A stretch of 64,000 nt of DNA from Rhynchopus euleeides (GCA_963210315.1 OY723296.1:1054001-1118000); one strand, 5' to 3'; shown: positions 32,199-43,629, counted from the stretch's first letter. Program-made: numbers and translations. The notes: generated by a model not told the origin, from the sequence alone.

Positions 32199-32805
32199 CT
32201 AACAATTAGTAAAGAGCGATCAACAGTGACAACACCCGTGCAGGGTTTACCCGCCTAACAGTTAATAAAGAGTGATCAACGGTGACAACACCCGTGCAGG
32301 GTTACCTACCTGACAATTAATAAAGGAGGGATCAACACATGATGAGGCACGGGAGGGTGGCAAAAGGCCCCCAGACCCCAGAAATCACCGAAAAATGACA
32401 TTCTCGATGTGCGGTGGGTCTGGTTTCTAGGTTTTTCGGGAGAAAATTGGCCAAAATAATTTCGGAGACAAAATTTTGTTAGGGATTTCCGTTTGCTATG
32501 CCTCCTCTATTGTTAGGCGGGTTAACCCTGCACGGGTGTTGAGCCCTCTTTGTTAATTGTCAAGTGGGTAACCCTGCACGGGTGTTGTCACCGTTGATCA
32601 CTCTTTATTAACTGTTAGGCGGGTAAACCCTGCACGGGTGTTGTCACTGTTGATCGCTCTTTACTAATTGTTAGGCGGGTTAACCCTGCACGGGTGTTGA
32701 GCCCTCTTTGTTAATTGTCAAGTGGGTAACCCTGCACGGGTGTTGTCACTGGTGATCACTCTTTACTAATTGTTAGGCGGGTTAACCCTGCACGGGTCCT
32801 GGCCC
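32199..32805. repeat. CCTGCACGGGTG tandem repeats in inverted halves
   Basis: The plus strand at 32514-32800 has six CCCTGCACGGGT units spaced alternately by about 47 and 56 bp, with intervening TTGTTAATTGTCAAG and CTCTTTACTAATTGTTAGG. Two or more units occur inverted at 32199-32340 (CACCCGTGCAGGG). The 32355-32509 end of element 1 sits between the two halves. Confidence 0.8.
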
Positions 32806-33224
32806 GTGCCTGTGTGTGTTGGGGGGGGGGGGGTAGTGAAATAGAAGTAGAAGGGAGCGGAGCACAAGAATGGTGTGTTGGGGGGTGGGGGAGCTCTTTC
32901 CAACATGTCCGCATCTGCATTAAAACCTATTGTCTCTTTGTGCCCCTCACCACTCAACCATAAAGGTTGCCCTGCCTTGGGAACAGGGAATGGGGTTTAA
33001 CACGTGTGGCGGTCCTGTTGGATGGAGTGCACATGGAACAGTATGGTGTGGGAATGTATCGTGACTTGTGAAAGGGAGAGTGGGTGGGGGTGGGGGCGGG
33101 GGGGGGGGGGGGGGCGGGGGGCTTCCTTCAGCGATTCCAGTGAGCTGCAATCCCAAGGCTGTCCTTTCAAACGCTTGCCAAGGCGTACGCCGTTTAGGTG
33201 TGGACTATTGAAATAAAAGGAAAA
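32806..33224. other. junction between element 1 and element 2
   Basis: No gene seen. Poly-G tracts lie at about 32820-32833 and 33096-33113, and the first is followed by TAGTGAAATAGAAGTAGAAGG, the recurring poly-G motif. The left end of element 2 may lie here or further right; I could not find the expected TAGAGGAGGCATAGC end in this orientation. Confidence 0.35.
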
Positions 33225-33505
33225 CGAGGCTTTGGAAAAAGCCAAACTGATCGAATGGAAGATTGAAGGATGGGCAAAGTTTGTTGAAAGTAACATGGGG
33301 GGGGGGGGGCAGTCAAGAAGTGGGGGCTTGATTGTCGAGAGTGAATGGAAAAGTGAAGTGGGGGGGGGGGGGTTTGATCGTCGAGAGTGAATGGAAAAGC
33401 AAGCCTCCCAGCACCTTCTTGCAATGTTAGTCCTTTTTGTAGTCACTACCACTACACCAGGAGTGGGGGGGGGGGGGGGGGGGGCAACCCCTTGATTGGC
33501 CTGTG

Positions 33506-36500
33506 TCAGGTCCCAGCTCTTGTTGAAACAGAACGCAAACCCTTGCGATGTGTGGCTTCCAAGTTGGCCTGTGTCCCTTTGATCCACATGAAATGATCCC
33601 CAACCCCAGCCTGACCCAGGTTAGCCAGGGTCACACGTCTGTCTGGAGGAAAATCCTGGAGGGTGGTGTCAATGGAGGTGAAGTTGTAAGAAAGGGGGAC
33701 ATAACTGTTAAATCCTGAAGCAAAGTCATCATGATTACCAGGATAAATCATGTTCGTGACGACTGTGATCAAGACATTCTTCATTGTGGAAAGAACAGAA
33801 ATTTCGTCATCCTCTGCATACCTTCTCGTTCTTAAACGGGTAAGCACGTATGGCTCACTACCGTCGTCAAGGGGTTGGCAGGGATGGTACGGGAGATTTC
33901 CCCACATTCTCACCGCCTCCACTTCCGGTTGCACCTCTCTGCATGAAAGAGAAGCCGCCATTGCAGTCACAAAATTGACGGCTTCTTCGCGAAGGGAAGC
34001 GCCCCCACGTGGGTTGCCTGTGAGACATTCATGAAAAGCATGAAACAGGCAATTCCCATCACCAGGCACATTGACTGTGCTCAGGGAAAACAAGAGAAGA
34101 CGTTGCGTGAGGGTATCATGACGAGACGCGGGATTGTCGATGCCCTTGTCAGGTACGTGGGGCCTCCGTGGACCGGGACAGGGGAGTGCCATGGGGACCG
34201 CCTTCCTCCGCATATCCTCTTGCTCCATTTGTTCTTGTGCGTTTTCCACGTTTGGACCCATGTTCTGAATTCTATAAAAAACACTTGAAGCACGGGAAAA
34301 GTCACGCTCAGTGGGGAGGTGGAGGGAGTAAAAATTCGTTTGGGTATCCTGCCGGTACTGGTAAAGGAAGATAGTAGGGAGAGAAGCCGTACTTCCTGCT
34401 TCCCAGTTCTTTGCCTTCTCACACCATGTGCGAGGCCGTAACTCCCTGACCCTGGGTTTACCTTCCTTGTTCTGAGTAATAATTCTCAAGCGAATCTGGT
34501 GCACATTCACAAAAAAATGCAGGGCAAAAGAACCACCACGTTGGGTCACCTTTTCATCTTCCGCCGCTTTGCACATACTCTTGCGCCAGTGAACGAGAGA
34601 CTGGTGCCTTTCATGTACGGGCAGGTTCTTCTCCCCCTTCTCTTCAAAAACAGAAGCAAGGGTATCCTTGTGTATTTTCATGAGGTACACCTCCAGGTCG
34701 TGTTTCATGTTTGTTGCGTCACCAAAGGCACTCTCACGCAGAGCGCGGACTGACTGGTACGCAGAAAAACGGTTGAAACGGAGGAGGGAAAGAAAAAAGC
34801 CGTCACCTTCCTGCACAGTATCTGTGACGGGGAGATGGTGGTATTTCGAAAAATACAGCAGGGTCTCTGGGATGAGGTGGCGTTGGGAAGTTGCTGGAAT
34901 GTATGACTCGTCACTCAGTTGAGCCGTATCATACCTCCCATGTCCAAGGCGCCCCTTCTTGTCTCTTGGGGTCTCTGGCACCTGGGAGAGGTCAATGACT
35001 TCAGTCCCCCCAAACCGTTTTCTCTTCCGGACTGTGGGCCCGCTCCGAACAACAGAACGCGACTTCACTGCCACAGGGAATGTGCGCCTGGGTCGGGTGC
35101 CAAAAAATTGTGCCTTGGTGGTGGGGAGGACACCTTTCGGCACAAGTTTAAAAACTTCATATGCATGGCTTTCCCGATCCAGATCCCCTGCGGCAATGGC
35201 GCGCTTGGCAGTGTCCGTGTCGTGAACCACCCAATAAAGCGTTTCGCGCGGATAGGCGTGCAGTTGGGCTGGAGTCAACTTCTGCAATGTGGCAACGGTG
35301 TCTTTGAGGGGGAAGGCAACCATCCAATGCAGAGTTTGACGGTTAAAAAAAAAGAGGGCTGGGGAAGAAATAGACTGAGGATCATCAACAAAGGTATTTT
35401 TTTTACTTACCGGCAGAAGCCGATAGCCATTGTTCCGGAGTCCACTTGTGTGCTGTTCGATGGCCCGTTGCATCGTTGCCAGCGTGAACTTACCGGTCCA
35501 GTGAAAGCTCTCTGGATTGACCTCGTGTTGCAAAACCTGCATCTCCCGGAAGGTGAGAAACTGGATGCCACACTCACCCAAAAACCAGTTGAGGGAAGCC
35601 CAACCCCCCTCGTGCGTGGACTCCGACGCATGCAACACACCATCCTTCTGCCGCCCACAACCTGGAGAGGCGTGGAGGCCGAGAGGAAAACAATGCTCAT
35701 TCAGGAGAGCGATCCTAGCCGCCCCAACATCATTTGCCTCAGGATCAGCCTCATCACCCACCTCCACCTCCTCTTCCTCCTCCTCCTCCTCCTCCACAGC
35801 ATCCACAGCATCCACAGCCTCCTCACCATCCTCACAACCCTTGCCATCCTCACCCTGTCCCTTCTCCTCTTTCAACGCAGCAGGTGCAGTCTTCACTCTC
35901 CGGTAGAGCTCCGTGATTGTATCTACCACGGAGGGCGAGATGGTGTCGGGGAAGGTGCGGGCCTTCAAGCCAAGGGTCTCCTCCACGGCCTCGACATGGC
36001 CACTCAACTGCTCCGTCCAGTTGCGCAGGAGGAGGGCGGAGAGGTCGCGCTTCGTCTCCCCAGCCTCCACCTTCAGGCCCGCCTTGGCCAACAACGCGAA
36101 CAGGGTGGGGGCGTCGAGGCGGCCCAGCCGCTCCCTCGGCTGCAGCTGCTGCCCCTTCTCCCGCAGAATGGGGAGGATTCGCCCCCACTGCGTCAGGGCA
36201 AAGCGCACACGGACGTCGTGCGACGCAGACGAGACAGCGTCGGACCCCCACGGCTTCAGCCCCGCCTTCCGCAAAAATCTGGACAGCGGTTTCGAACGAA
36301 CCGGAAGGATGCCAACTGCCTCCTTCACGGACTTCAGCCGCTCCACCCAGACACGGGCATCCGCAGAGCCAGGGCCACACAGCTTCTCAGCAAAGCTGCG
36401 TGTCAGCGCCTCCTTCTGCCGCGCCACCTCCTTTCCCTTGCTCATCGCCGTGACAGGGATGGCGTGGAGGGCGCAGAGGCGGACGAGGTCAGGGTGGGCC

Positions 36501-39419
36501 ACCCCGCTGACGGCCTTCAGCGCAGCCGCAGAAGCCCCCGTGGCGGTGTTCGCCGCGGCCTCGGTGTACATCCCGCCACGGGTCTTCTTCCGCGCCCGCT
36601 TCGCCTGGCGCAGCAAACGGCCGTACCTGTAAGGCGATGGAAAGGAATGGTTGTACGACGAATCACACTGAAAACAGGAAATGGTGATAATGAAGTAGTC
36701 TTCTTCGTGACTTGGAAAAGTCATGAAGAAGAGAGGAAGAGAGAATGACAATGAATGAGATAAAAAAAATCTATCGGTTCTGACTCTGCCAGCATATGTT
36801 GTTGCGATGTAAAAAAAAAGAACGAAGGGAGGGGAGAAAAAAGGAGGCTGAAGAGCCTGCATACCTTGCGTTGTTGCAGTTGCCATAACCCAACAGGAAG
36901 CGGTTCACCTTGCTCTGGGTAATCCCAGACAAGGCAGCAGAAGAGAGGTTGGGGGCCCTCTGCGCCAAGAACGATGCATTCCCAGCCACACACTCTGCGA
37001 GGTCTTGTGTGGAGGGTAGCGAAGGGAGGTCTTCGGGTGATGCCGACGCCATTGCAGCTTCATCGTAGCCGATGAACCTTGCCAATGTGCTCGCAAACCC
37101 CTGGATGCAGGGAACCCAGACCTCCGCAAATACATCGTGGTGATCCTTCACCACCTCCAACGCCTCAGCCCGCCCCACCTCCTCCTCACCGTGGCGGGGT
37201 TGTCCCCAATGCTTCCGCAGGGCAGGGAAGTCGTTGTCGGCGGAGTCGGCGCTCAGGTCGCGGGCGAGGAGGTGCAGCGGCCTCAGCACACCCCATCCCG
37301 CCTCGAAGTTGACCTCGAGGCGGCCCGTCTCCTCGTTCAACCGCCTGGGCTTGAGGTCGTTGAGGAACCTCAAGTACAGGCTGCCAATGAAATGGCAGGC
37401 TGCACAGTAGGCGGCGACGGTGGGGGTCCCCAGAAGAGTGAGGATCTCTGTCGCAGTCGGGGTGAACCGCTCCTCTCTCACCATCTCCAGGATGGAGGCG
37501 GAGAACTTGAGGAGGCGGGAGCACTGCTGAGGACGGGCATGCCACTTCGACCCCCGCTCACGGGCAAACCCCAGGCCCCGGGGGTAGCGCATGTCAAGTG
37601 CTTTCCCAAGCTCAGCATCCACGAAAATGACCCCGGCGGTTGACCGGCCGTTTGTCGGGTCGAGGACTGCAAGTACGCTGGCAACGTTGGCTGCCGGGTC
37701 GACCCGATGAGACATCATCAAGGCCTTCCCCGCCGTCTGCACTGCGTACTTCAGTGCGCCTCCAACCTTATGGTGCATGCACCGTAGGTGGACGATGGCG
37801 CCCCCCGCGTCCCTGGTCGCCTTCGCCTCCGTGCTAGCATGGTCGCTCAGGGTGGCGTTGCTAATACGGAGCTTGTGGGCGGAGACTATGCGGCGGACCG
37901 CCTGCAGGTTGGAGGTCTTCCCTGCAGCCTTCCCGTTCTTCAGGGGGAGGGCGGAGGCGCAGGCCCCGCGTACGCGATTCTCGTCTGCAGCGACGTGGGC
38001 GGTGACAACGTGCAGCGAGACACTACTCCGGCCCAAGGAGGAGGTGGCATCGTGGGCGAGGGAGAGGGTGGCCTTCTGCCGGTCTTTGCCTAGGCCCCCT
38101 CCGCCGGTCTGCGTCCTCGCGACATCCTCCAAGAAGACGGCGAAGGAAGCCGCTCCGCTCGGGATCTCGAATTCGCGGAGCGTCCAGCGAGAGGGGATCG
38201 GCATCTCCACCCCATCGCTCAGGAGCTTGATGATGTCGCGCAGCACCCTGCGCGACGACTCCTGACCGATGCCAGCCATCCGCAACTCCAACAGCGCCCG
38301 CAGCACCTTCATGGGGTAGGGCTCGGTGCAGGACTTCCGGCCCGTCACCCCACGAAGAACAATGTCCCCCTTGCGCCCGAGAACCTCGTGCGCAGCAGCC
38401 AACTCCTCCGTCAGCTGCGCAATGCGGTCCTTCGCCCTCAGCAAGGCCTTCTGCAAAGCCTTGACCTGCAAGACCCGCTCGGGGAGGGTCTTGGAGGGGC
38501 GCCCCACGGGGGCCGGCGGAGGCGTGCCCTGTCCGACGAAGTGGAGGCTGCACGGCCGTCCCGGCACTGCATTTCCGATGCAGTACTTCTTCTTCATCCC
38601 CCGGGTATCACTACCCTTCTCGTGAGGATGCAGAGCAGAAGACATGCAGTCGGCGTTCTCCTTCACCAGGGAGAAGAGGGCGGTGTCCGACACCTTCGCA
38701 CCTGCGGGCAAGAGGGAGCGCAGGAGAGTCAGGTACTCGGCGCTGCTGATGCAGCACCACCCCTCACCAGCAGCCACAGCGTCACGCAACGCGTCCATCG
38801 CAGTCGCAACGGGGGAGTCGGTGTTGGCGTGGGAGGCGGAGTCAACGGGGCAGGCGGAGTCGGCGAGGTCGGCGAGGTCATCGAGGCTGGCGAGGTCGGC
38901 AGGGTCACTGCACACAGAAGAACCAATGTCGACATCGTCGGCGGGACTCGTCGGAGACGTCGGTGGGAGCGCGGCAGGCAGAGGTTTCGGCGGCACGGGA
39001 GTCGGTGACGGAGGCGCCTCAGGCTCATCAGGCTCGTCGTTGCCAGCAGCAGCAGGACCCCGCGTGACCGCCGAGATCACGCTCTGCGAGACGGGATCCG
39101 CATCCTCGGGGTGGGGGAGGAGCGCCGCCTGATCAGCGAGATCATCGGGCTCACCCAGAGGAGCGATCAGGACATCGTCGGGGAAGCAGCGGCCCGGGGA
39201 CGAAGCAGTCAACTGCCGGATTGCCTCTTCGGAGGAGAGGGGATTGGGCCGACGGATATCTGCCAAGCAATACATCTTCTGCACGCCGTTTGAGGTCCGG
39301 CTCGTTACGGGTTTCGGCCATCCTGCGTTGCGGAGAAGCGCACCCGCGACCTTCCCCGTAGTCTCGTCTGGGATACCCTGCAGCTTGCACGCTTCCGCGA
39401 AGGTAACCAAGCCGGACAT
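33506..39419 (-). CDS. transposase-like polyprotein with C-terminal OTU cysteine protease (two exons)
   Basis: Exon 1 39419-36865, intron 36864-36627 (GTATGC...TTACAG), exon 2 36626-33506; 1,891 residues, join ...NNARYGRLLRQAK. Residues 1-60 look like a helix-turn-helix, followed by a Pro/Asp-rich linker and a coiled coil (about 330-380). Residues about 400-620 resemble an RNase H-fold transposase core: LSLAHDATSS (Asp457), LSDHAST (Asp526) and LRCMHHK (Cys547-x2-His), the C(2)H motif of hAT/Mutator-like cores; the acidic third residue is not assigned. Around residue 1193, GGWASLNWFLGECG...LHWMVAFPL suggests a papain-like fold with doubtful catalytic residues. Residues about 1703-1870 are an OTU domain: GDGNCLFHAFH with Cys1711 and GDHFMWI with His1863. 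OTU enzymes usually cleave ubiquitin chains. The role here, processing or host deubiquitination, is inference. Confidence 0.75.
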
Positions 39420-39588
39420 TATCAGAAGCTGTGGAACGTGCCAGTGCCTGCAGTGGGTTAGTGCTGTGTGAGCAACGTAGGTGCAGCAAAGTTAAAGTTA
39501 AGCAGTCTGCTGAGGGGTCCGCACACAACATCTGGGAGGCACGCAGAGTGACCGAGAGTGGAGGGGGCAAGGGGAGACACCGTTCTGT

Positions 39589-41513
39589 TTCGGTTACAAT
39601 CGGTTACATGCCAAGAACAATCGGTTACAATCGGTTACATGCCAAGAACGATCGGTTACAATCGGTTACATGCCAAGAACAATCGGTTACAATCGGTTAC
39701 AATCGGTTACATGACGAGGGCAATCGGTTACAATCGGTTACATGCCAAGAACAATCAGTTACAATCGGTTACATGCCAAGAACGATCGGTTACAATCGGT
39801 TACATGACGAGAACAATCGGTTACAATCGGTTACATGCCGAGAACAATCGGTTACAATCGGATACATGCCAAGAACGATCGGTTACAATCGGTTACATGA
39901 CGAGAACAATCGGTTACAATCGGTTACATGCCGAGAACAATCGGTTACAATCGGTTACATGCCAAGAACGATCGGTTACAATCGGTTACATGCCGAGAAC
40001 AATCGGTTACAATCGGTTACATGCCGAGAACAATCGGTTACAATCGGTTACAGGCCAAGAACAATCGGTTACAATCGGTTACATGCCGAGAACAATCGGT
40101 TACAGGCCAAGAACAATCGGTTACAATCGGTTACATGCCAAGAACGATCGGTTACAATCGGTTACATGACGAGGACAATCGGTTACAATCGGTTACATGC
40201 CGAGAACAATCGGTTACAGGCCAAGAACAATCGGTTACAATCGGTTACATGCCAAGAACGATCGGTTACAATCGGTTACATGCCAAGAACAATCAGTTAC
40301 AATCGGTTACATGACGAGAACAATCGGTTACAATCGGTTACATGCCAAGAACGATCGGTTACAATCGGTTACATGCCAAGAACAATCAGTTACAATCGGT
40401 TACATGCCAAGAACGATCGGTTACAATCGGTTACATGCCGAGAACAATCGGTTACAATCGGTTACATGCCAAGAACGATCGGTTACAATCGGTTACATGA
40501 CGAGGACAATCGGTTACAATCGGTGACATGCCGAGAACAATCGGTTACAATCGGTTACATGCCGAGAACAATCAGTTACAATCGGTTACATGCCAAGAAC
40601 GATCGGTTACAATCGGTTACATGACGAGGACAATCGGTTACAATCGGTTACATGCCGAGAACAATCGGTTACAATCGGTTACATGCCAAGAACGATCGGT
40701 TACAATCGGTTACATGACGAGGGCAATCGGTTACAATCGGTTACATGCCGAGAACAATCGGTTACAATCGGTTACATGCCAAGAACAATCGGTTACAATC
40801 GGTTACAGGCCAAGAACAATCGGTTACAATCGGTTACATGCCGAGAACAATCAGTTACAATCGGTTACATGCCAAGAACGATCGGTTACAATCGGTTACA
40901 TGACGAGGACAATCGGTGACAATCGGTTACATGCCAAGAACAATCGGTTACAGTCGGTTACAGGCCAAGAACAATCGGTTACAATCGGTTACATGCCGAG
41001 AACAATCAGTTACAATCGGTTACATGCCAAGAACGATCGGTTACAATCGGTTACATGACGAGGACAATCGGTTACAATCGGTTACATGCCAAGAACGATC
41101 GGTTACAATCGGTTACATGACGAGGACAATCGGTGACAATCGGTTACATGCCAAGAACAATCGGTTACAATCGGTTACAGGCCAAGAACGATCGGTTACA
41201 ATCGGTTACATGACGAGGACAATCGGTTACAATCGGTTACATGCCAAGAACGATCGGTTACAATCGGTTACATGACGAGGACAATCGGTGACAATCGGTT
41301 ACATGCCAAGAACAATCGGTTACAATCGGTTACATGACGAGGACAATCGGTGACAATCGGTTACATGCCAAGAACGATCGGTTACAATCGGTTACATGAC
41401 GAGGACAATCGGTTACAATCGGATACATGCCAAGAACAATCGGTTACAATCGGTTACAATCGGTTACATGCCGAGAACAATCGGTTACAGTCGGTGACCT
41501 ACCGAGAACAATC
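39589..41513. repeat. 31-bp minisatellite, about 62 units, element 2
   Basis: The unit holds two ATCGGTTACA 10-mers followed by a variable spacer (TGCCAAGAAC, TGCCGAGAAC, TGACGAGGAC or GGCCAAGAAC). The order of spacer types repeats in blocks. The array lies about 170 bp upstream of the start codon of the element gene and inside the terminal module, so it occupies both a promoter-proximal and a subterminal position. Confidence 0.95.
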
Positions 41514-42087
41514 TCGCATCCTGGAGCAACCTATTGGCAGACCGTCCACAACCGTCTACAGACGAAAAAGAGACGTACCGTCCCCATCGTGACCAACTGG
41601 GGGTGTTTTTTGGGTGTGGACGGTCCGCCCGCAGCCTAGCAACCTCCAGTAACCTCTTGGCAGACCGTCCACAGCCGTCCACAACCATCCACAGCCATCC
41701 ACAGCCGTCCACAACCGTCCACAGGTGAAAAAGTGCCAGAACACCCCAATATTGACCACCTGGGGGTGATTTTTGGGTGTGGACGGTCTGCCTGAGGCCG
41801 TAGAATGCGAAAAAACCGATTTTGGTACTCTATTGGCCTGTGGTGGCCCGTAGAAATGGAGTGTTTGCGATTTTGAGCCATTTTCCTAAGGAAACTGGCC
41901 CAGTTGGCTGGAAAATGTGAATTTTTGAATTTAAAATGCAACATCGAGCATTTAGAGAGTGTGGACGGTTGTGGACGGTCGTCCCGGACCGATTTGGGAC
42001 CACTTTTGGTATAGGGTCGAAAAGACAATGCGATTTTAAAAAAAATAATTTTTTAGACAGCCAGGTCAGCAGGCTATGCCTCCTCTA
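41514..42087. repeat. shared terminal module (copy in element 2)
   Basis: It has two rows of CCGTCCACAACC/CCGTCCACAGCC units (about 41548-41567 and 41665-41722), two GGGTGTGGACGGTC blocks, then GTGTGGACGGTTGTGGACGG (41959-41978) in the opposite sense, and the terminus GCTATGCCTCCTCTA. Sequence identity to 54279-54852 appears complete. Confidence 0.92.
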
Positions 42088-42262
42088 CCCGGTCAGCAAG
42101 GCGATCAGCCCCTCCGGCGGAGGGCCCTCCGGAGGCCCTCCGGAGGGCTCCGCCTCCGGAGGCCCTCCGGAGCCACTTTTTTTGGAGTGCGTCCGGAGTG
42201 CCTCCGGAGGGCCTCCGGAGGGCCTCCGGAGGGTCTCCGGAGGGCCTCCGGACGGCCTCGGT
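42088..42262. repeat. CTCCGGAGG palindromic tandem repeats
   Basis: About a dozen copies of GGCCCTCCGGAG/GGGCCTCCGGA, each containing the palindrome CTCCGGAG, directly abut the end of element 2. They can form alternative hairpins. No function assigned. Confidence 0.8.
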
Positions 42263-42924
42263 CACGAAAAACACAAGTATAAAATGGGCGCCTACCCACC
42301 AAAGACACTTTTCAGGGACCAAAAAGTGCACGAAAGGGGTTAAAACGGCTTAATTCGTTGATTTGTTGCATTTCTCTGCTAAAAAACGGTTTTTGTGTGG
42401 GCGAGTAGTTGTAGAAAATCGCGAAAAATGTCAAAAAATCGAAATTTTCACAGAGGCCCAAAAACTGGTTTCTGGCCATTTCTGGGTGGTTTTTGGGGTT
42501 TCTGGCCATTTTTCAGCCATTTTGATGGCTCAAATCAGGTGGAAATATAATATGCCGAAATCCAAAATTTTGGGGTCCCGTCCCGAAATCCGCCGAAAAT
42601 CCGCCGAAAATCAAAAAAAATGGGCCAAAAAAAATTGGGGGTCCGGTCCAGGCGTGTATCTATTTCACGGAATGAAAATAGGAATTTGGGGGAAAAATAT
42701 TTTTTTGCACTATTTTTTTTGCACTTTTTTCCTTTGGATTTTATTGTGACCCTACTTGGTATTGGCAGAGTTCCCCATCGGTTCCTGTGTGAGGGAGGCT
42801 AAGTGTACGCAGCAACACATTCCGGGCAAGCCTTGCCCTCTTGGCACTTAGCCTTCCTACAAGTGTGGTGGAGAGGGGAGTGGGGAGTGGGCAGCACGAT
42901 CTTCTGTTACCATTACTGTTCGTA

Positions 42925-43256
42925 GCGCAGGGGTACGCTGAGCGCGCGGCTGAAGTCACCAAAGACGCAGGTCGCCGCAGGACGCAGCGGAAGAGCCGCG
43001 CGATCAGCGCCGAACGACACCCCGGGTGGGAGGGAAGGGAAAAAGAGAAAGGCTTTGCGCAGTCCGTGGGAGAAAGTAAGTTGGAGCTTGTCGTTACCTG
43101 AGGTGTGGGGGGTTGTGTGTAAAACCCAAGAATTATACGGACTGCAAGCCAACATTCCTGTGACCGAATAGAGAAGGGGAGAGATGGCATGGAACCGAGG
43201 GGAGAGGGGGGCAGGAACCTTGGGAACTCCGACTAGTGAGCAGGCCCACTGTGGCC
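42925..43256 (-). repeat. inverted remnant joining both ends of the YR retroelement
   Basis: 42925-43021 is the inverse complement of the right end of the YR element (about 48294-48392), and 43040-43256 the inverse complement of its left end (about 44267-44484). Read on the minus strand, it is left end plus right end with the coding part missing: either an internally deleted copy in opposite orientation or an internal complementary region. Confidence 0.8.
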
Positions 43257-43570
43257 AGAAAATTTTTATGTTCCCGGTCTTGGAGGTGCTCAAACATTCA
43301 AAAGAACACATTTTCCGTGGCCAAAAAATTTTTGCACCCGGAGGTGGGGATGGGGGTGGTGGTCACTACTTTTTTGCACCATTTTCCTTTGGGTTTTATT
43401 GTGACCCTACTTGGCATTGGCAGAATTCTTTTATGTTCCCGGTCTTGGATGTGCTCAAACAGTCAAAAGAACACATTTTCCGGGTGCAAAAAAATGTTGC
43501 ACCTGGGGGGTGGAGAGGGGGGTCGGAGGGCGGTGGTGTGAGAGGCTTGCTCTCGAGCTCAAACCAACAG

Positions 43571-43629
43571 ATGTTCACTACCGTGGCCTCCGGCGGCTGG
43601 GGGGCTCCGCCCCCCAGACCCCCCTGTGG
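43571..43629. repeat. dispersed hairpin repeat, copy 1
   Basis: TTCACTACCGTGGCCTCCGG is followed by CGGCTGGGGGGCTCCGCCCCCCAG, a strong GC hairpin, and ACCCCCCTGTGGC. Near-identical copies lie at 43725-43790, inverted at 50228-50265 and inverted at 61149-61207. Confidence 0.85.

Larger units (their letters stand above)
25606..32509. mobile_element. element 1: array-bearing transposable element without recognised gene
   Basis: It is bounded by TAGAGGAGGCATAGC (25606-25620) and its inverse (32495-32509), and the inverted similarity extends about 150 bp inward on both sides. Both flanks show TTGT next to the end, a possible 4-bp target duplication. Contents in order: a non-coding left part with a GC-rich hairpin at about 26150-26187, a 21-bp satellite (26212-31583) and a terminal module (31584-32198) nearly identical to that of elements 2 and 3, which itself ends in GCTATGCCTCCTCTA. 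A second end lies 311 bp further on, so the right side is nested or duplicated. No transposase is seen; it is probably non-autonomous. Confidence 0.65.
33225..42087 (-). mobile_element. element 2: giant transposon with 31-bp array and transposase-like/OTU gene (intact copy)
   Basis: It ends at 42087 with GCTATGCCTCCTCTA. Going inward: terminal module, 31-bp array, then the two-exon 1,891-residue gene reading away from the array. The region from 33225 is matched in inverse orientation by 54279-64000 with almost no differences apart from four array units, one 976-bp insertion with its duplicated target, and length changes in poly-G runs. The outer end was not identified; 33225 is where the window's second copy runs out, not a proven boundary. 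Confidence 0.8.

Noticed and set aside
35340-35415. Possible 52-nt intron (GTAAGT...CCCCAG) in exon 2 of the OTU-element gene
   Set aside because: Removing 52 nt would shift the frame, whereas the unspliced frame continues open to the OTU domain. An alternative acceptor would leave a 36-nt intron, which is too short.
39589-41513. CRISPR-like array
   Set aside because: Spacers are only a few recurring variants and not unique, units are head-to-tail minisatellite copies, and the genome is eukaryotic.
39431-41592. Plus-strand frames of IGYNRLHA-type repeats, and the inverse at 54774-56811
   Set aside because: Translations of the 31-bp minisatellite; 93 bp (three units) is a multiple of 3, so all three frames are cycled without stops.
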